Assembly (NCBI GenBank): GCA_009699025.1
Contig: WLOZ01000005.1
Coordinates: 1 to 17,277, forward strand
Direction of reading: 5' to 3'
Origin: Actinomycetota bacterium
GTDB lineage: Bacteria > Actinomycetota > Actinomycetes > S36-B12 > CAIYMF01
DNA length: 17,277 nt
The notes below the pieces were generated by a model. It made no database searches. It was given only the letters and a program-made list of their open reading frames with translations, and was not told the DNA's origin. Below are positions 15,492 through 17,277 of this stretch, piece by piece. The position numbers and the translations under genes are program-made. Within the stretch, counting starts at the first letter, position 1. Each line of letters opens with the position of its first letter.

Positions 15492-15743
15492 TCAGGCGGT
15501 CACTGTGGACGCCTCGCTAGTCGCGGCCCAGCGATCGATGGCCAGTTGAATGAGCGCGTCGGTGACCGCTGTCGCTAGGGCCCACACGATGGCCTGGCGC
15601 AGCGGGGTGCTCGGATCGGAAGCCTTGGGCGCCGGGTTTCCCGTGATGGCGCGGTAGCCCGCATTGAGCCCCTTCTTGACGATCCAGGTGCCGCCGATCG
15701 CTGCGATCGGCGCGATCACCTTCACCGCTGTGACGTTGGCCAT
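15492..15743 (-). CDS. DUF4235 small membrane protein
   Basis: This 83-residue protein fits the actinobacterial DUF4235 family. A hydrophobic N-terminal segment (about 8-22) precedes a basic GTWIVKKGLNAGYRAITGN motif. A second hydrophobic helix (about 49-69) follows a PSTPLRQAIVWA segment. It is predicted to sit in the cytoplasmic membrane with two passes; the function is unknown. ATG 15743 has an AGGAG ribosome binding site about 5 nt upstream. It lies 61 bp downstream of the DUF3093 gene on the same strand, so both could share a message, though the gap is large enough for its own promoter. Transcription ends against the palindrome at 15464-15480. Confidence 0.75.
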   Translation of the reverse strand: MANVTAVKVIAPIAAIGGTWIVKKGLNAGYRAITGNPAPKASDPSTPLRQAIVWALATAVTDALIQLAIDRWAATSEASTVTA

Positions 15744-15804
15744 AGTGTCTCCTCGTGCTCGTGGGTCGGCGGGGCGAAATTGCTAGTTGGCTGGTGCGCG
15801 ACCC

Positions 15805-16314
15805 TTATTGTGGCGCGTCGGGGTCGCTGTGCACAGCCGCACCCACGTGACCTGTGATCGCGGCTGCAAGCAGGTCGGGGGTGCGAGTCGACACCAGCCA
15901 GTAGGGGCACGCAGCGTCGTCAAGGTCGATGCGAACCGCCGGGATCCCGCCCCGGAGCTTGAACACCGAGCGCGCGTCAGCTCCTGGCCCGGCGAGGTGC
16001 CGAGCGTCGTCGACGTTGAGCGACTCCGCGCCGCGCAGGCGGGCGGTGGAGACCGAGGCCGAACCCACCGACAGGGTCTCGTCGGTGAGTCTGATGCGCC
16101 AGGACCCGATCGCGACCAGCCCAGCGAGCAGCGCCAGGCCGACGAGGGCGATCAGCGCCCCCGCCACAGGCCCCAGCATCGCGCCGTAGGCGATCGCTAC
16201 CGAGGCGATCACGAAGACGCCGGCCGGCCACCACACCAGCGAGGGTCGCGACCTCTCGAGGTAGAGCAGGATGGCAGGCTCGGTTGGGTCAGCAGCGGGA
16301 GGTCGAGTACTCAC
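15805..16314 (-). CDS. DUF3093 membrane protein
   Basis: This 169-residue protein matches DUF3093, an uncharacterised actinobacterial family usually found beside dut. Two adjacent transmembrane helices (about 28-45 and 47-70) follow a YLERSRPSLVWWPAG entry segment. After them comes a cytoplasmic beta-rich domain with LTDETLSVGSASV, the AGPGADARSVFKLRGGIPAVRI block and the family signature PYWLVSTRTPDLLAAAI (137-153). The frame extends to GTG 16347 and ATG 16344. I prefer GTG 16314 because the extra residues look unlike the family and would leave only 7 nt between the upstream start and the -10 of the divergent thioesterase. A weak -10-like GAGTCT lies 6 nt before this GTG. Function unknown. 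Confidence 0.78.
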   Translation of the reverse strand: MSTRPPAADPTEPAILLYLERSRPSLVWWPAGVFVIASVAIAYGAMLGPVAGALIALVGLALLAGLVAIGSWRIRLTDETLSVGSASVSTARLRGAESLNVDDARHLAGPGADARSVFKLRGGIPAVRIDLDDAACPYWLVSTRTPDLLAAAITGHVGAAVHSDPDAPQ

Positions 16315-16351
16315 GAGGCCAGACTCGCACGGTCGCGCGCACATCACCTAC

Positions 16352-16357
16352 TAGGGT
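16352..16357 (+). promoter_or_regulatory. -10 element TAGGGT for a probable leaderless thioesterase transcript
   Basis: TAGGGT fits TANNNT and sits exactly 6 nt before ATG 16364. There is no Shine-Dalgarno between them, so the message for the thioesterase and dut probably begins at the start codon. Confidence 0.55.
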
Positions 16358-16363
16358 CGTCGC

Positions 16364-16984
16364 ATGACTTCGCACCTCGCCCCGCGCTCGGCGAGCGACG
16401 CCGGCGGGCGCTCGCCGGCCACCACCCCCCCGGCCCACGCCACGATGCCTGACAGAAGCGAGTCGGCACCGGCGCCCGGCACCGCGCTCGGTGGCCACTA
16501 CGACATGTGCTTCGGTTGCGGGGCCAAGCACCCGACCGGACTCCACATGGTGGTCACCGCCGGTGAGGGGCTGACGGTGCGAGGAGTCTTTACCGTGTCT
16601 CCGAATCATCAGGGGGCACCCGGGCTGGCCCACGGCGGTCTACTCACGACGGCCTTCGACGATGTGCTCGGTTCACTGAACTGGCTGCTGCTGGTGCCCG
16701 CCGTGACCGGACGGCTCGAGGTCGACTTTCGCCGACCGGTGCCCGTCGACTCGGTGCTCTACCTCGACGGCGAGATCGTCGGCCAGGCCGGCCGCAAGGT
16801 GTACGTGCGCGGGGTCGGCCGGCTCGGCGCGCCAGACGGGCCTGTCGCGCTCACGGCGGCAGCACTGTTCGTGCAGGTCGACATCGCTCACTTTCGCGAT
16901 CACGGGCGGCGCGAGGACCTCGAGGCAGCGGTGCGCGACGGTCAGGTCAAGGGAGCGCTCGAGCGGCTCGAGCTCAACCCGTGA
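16364..16984 (+). CDS. Hotdog-fold thioesterase, PaaI-like
   Basis: This is a 206-residue hotdog-fold acyl-CoA thioesterase family protein. After a low-complexity N-terminal tail of about 43 residues comes the CFGCG (49-53) plus PTGLHM signature found in this PaaI-like subgroup. The active-site helix follows: [17 protein letters not shown] (84-100), where HGG and the nearby D99/D100 match the catalytic arrangement. The beta strands include [21 protein letters not shown]. The acyl-CoA substrate cannot be told from sequence. ATG 16364 is supported by a -10 element 6 nt upstream; ATG 16445 would give a shorter protein without the tail. The stop overlaps the start of dut (GTGA), so the two are probably co-translated. 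Confidence 0.85.
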   Translation: MTSHLAPRSASDAGGRSPATTPPAHATMPDRSESAPAPGTALGGHYDMCFGCGAKHPTGLHMVVTAGEGLTVRGVFTVSPNHQGAPGLAHGGLLTTAFDDVLGSLNWLLLVPAVTGRLEVDFRRPVPVDSVLYLDGEIVGQAGRKVYVRGVGRLGAPDGPVALTAAALFVQVDIAHFRDHGRREDLEAAVRDGQVKGALERLELNP

Positions 16985-17277
16985 GGCGCCCTCCGCACGC
17001 GGTTGACGTGCTCGTGCAGCGACTCGATCCCGACCTGCCCCTGCCCACCTACGCCCATCCTGGCGATGCCGGACTCGATCTTCTCAGCACAATCGACGCG
17101 GTGTTGGCGCCTGGCGAGCGTCGTGCTCTGCCCACAGGCATCTCCATCGCGCTCCCGGAGGGCTACGCGGCGTTCGTACACCCGCGCTCCGGGATGGCGC
17201 TGCGGCACGGGCTCACCGTCGTCAACGCACCCGGAACCATTGACGCCGGGTATCGCGGCGAGATCAGCGTTGCGCTC
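16981..17277 (+). CDS. dut: Deoxyuridine 5'-triphosphate nucleotidohydrolase (partial, 3' end outside window)
   Basis: The first 99 residues of a trimeric dUTPase, which splits dUTP to dUMP and pyrophosphate, keeping uracil out of DNA and supplying dTMP synthesis. Conserved motif 1 is DAGLDL (29-34), motif 2 is PRSGMA (68-73) and motif 3 is [11 protein letters not shown] (85-95). Motifs 4 and 5 lie beyond the window; about 50 residues are missing compared with the usual length near 150. GTG 16981 is chosen for its 4-base overlap with the thioesterase stop and the ordinary N-terminal spacing; GTG 17008 is possible. In actinobacteria dut commonly neighbours DUF3093 and DUF4193 genes, as here. 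Confidence 0.93.
   Translation, partial: MRRPPHAVDVLVQRLDPDLPLPTYAHPGDAGLDLLSTIDAVLAPGERRALPTGISIALPEGYAAFVHPRSGMALRHGLTVVNAPGTIDAGYRGEISVAL

Overview
The window is dense, high-GC, actinobacterial chromosome. It carries several families confined to or typical of Actinomycetes (SepH/DUF3071, DUF3093, DUF4193, DUF4235, DUF5998). Their order (topoisomerase IV subunit A, GNAT acetyltransferase, DUF5998, phosphodiesterase, SepH, inositol monophosphatase, DUF4193, DUF3093, dUTPase) resembles the block around sepH in Streptomyces. Gene lengths and the compact layout fit a smaller-genome actinomycete, perhaps Micrococcales, but the genus cannot be fixed from sequence alone.

Layout. (1) 1-2230, plus strand: the tail of an unknown cysteine-containing protein, a HAD hydrolase that appears to start with CTG, and an FprA-type ferredoxin-NADP reductase. 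(2) 2235-5563, minus strand: topoisomerase IV subunit A followed, with an ATGA overlap, by a thioredoxin-like [2Fe-2S] protein of the sucrase/ferredoxin-like family. (3) 5708-11210, plus strand: a tight unit of Pat-like acetyltransferase, MFS transporter, DUF5998 and phosphodiesterase, joined by GTGA and ATGA overlaps and one 6-bp gap. (4) 11230-13430, minus strand: SepH without its usual N-terminal region, a large inverted repeat, and a second MFS transporter. (5) 13532-14930: inositol monophosphatase (plus) converging on a gamma-type carbonic anhydrase homologue (minus). (6) 15161-16314: DUF4193 zinc-ribbon protein (plus) converging, across a palindromic terminator candidate, on DUF4235 and DUF3093 membrane proteins (minus). 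(7) 16364-17277, plus strand: a hotdog thioesterase overlapping the start of dut, which runs off the end.

The content is mostly housekeeping: DNA topology, redox, division control (SepH acts on FtsZ), nucleotide hygiene, transport and acyl/acetyl regulation. No phage, insertion sequence, CRISPR array, tRNA or rRNA was seen. No intergenic stretch exceeds 300 bp.

I did not find a clear new multi-gene system. The observations most worth checking are: loss of the ATP-binding lobe in the Pat-like protein; the N-terminally short SepH; a near-perfect 23-bp inverted repeat at 12126-12188; a carbonic anhydrase homologue whose third zinc-ligand histidine is glutamate; a HAD gene with no start codon but CTG; translational coupling of topoisomerase IV to an iron-sulfur protein; and -10-like hexamers 6-7 nt ahead of several start codons, suggesting leaderless transcripts.
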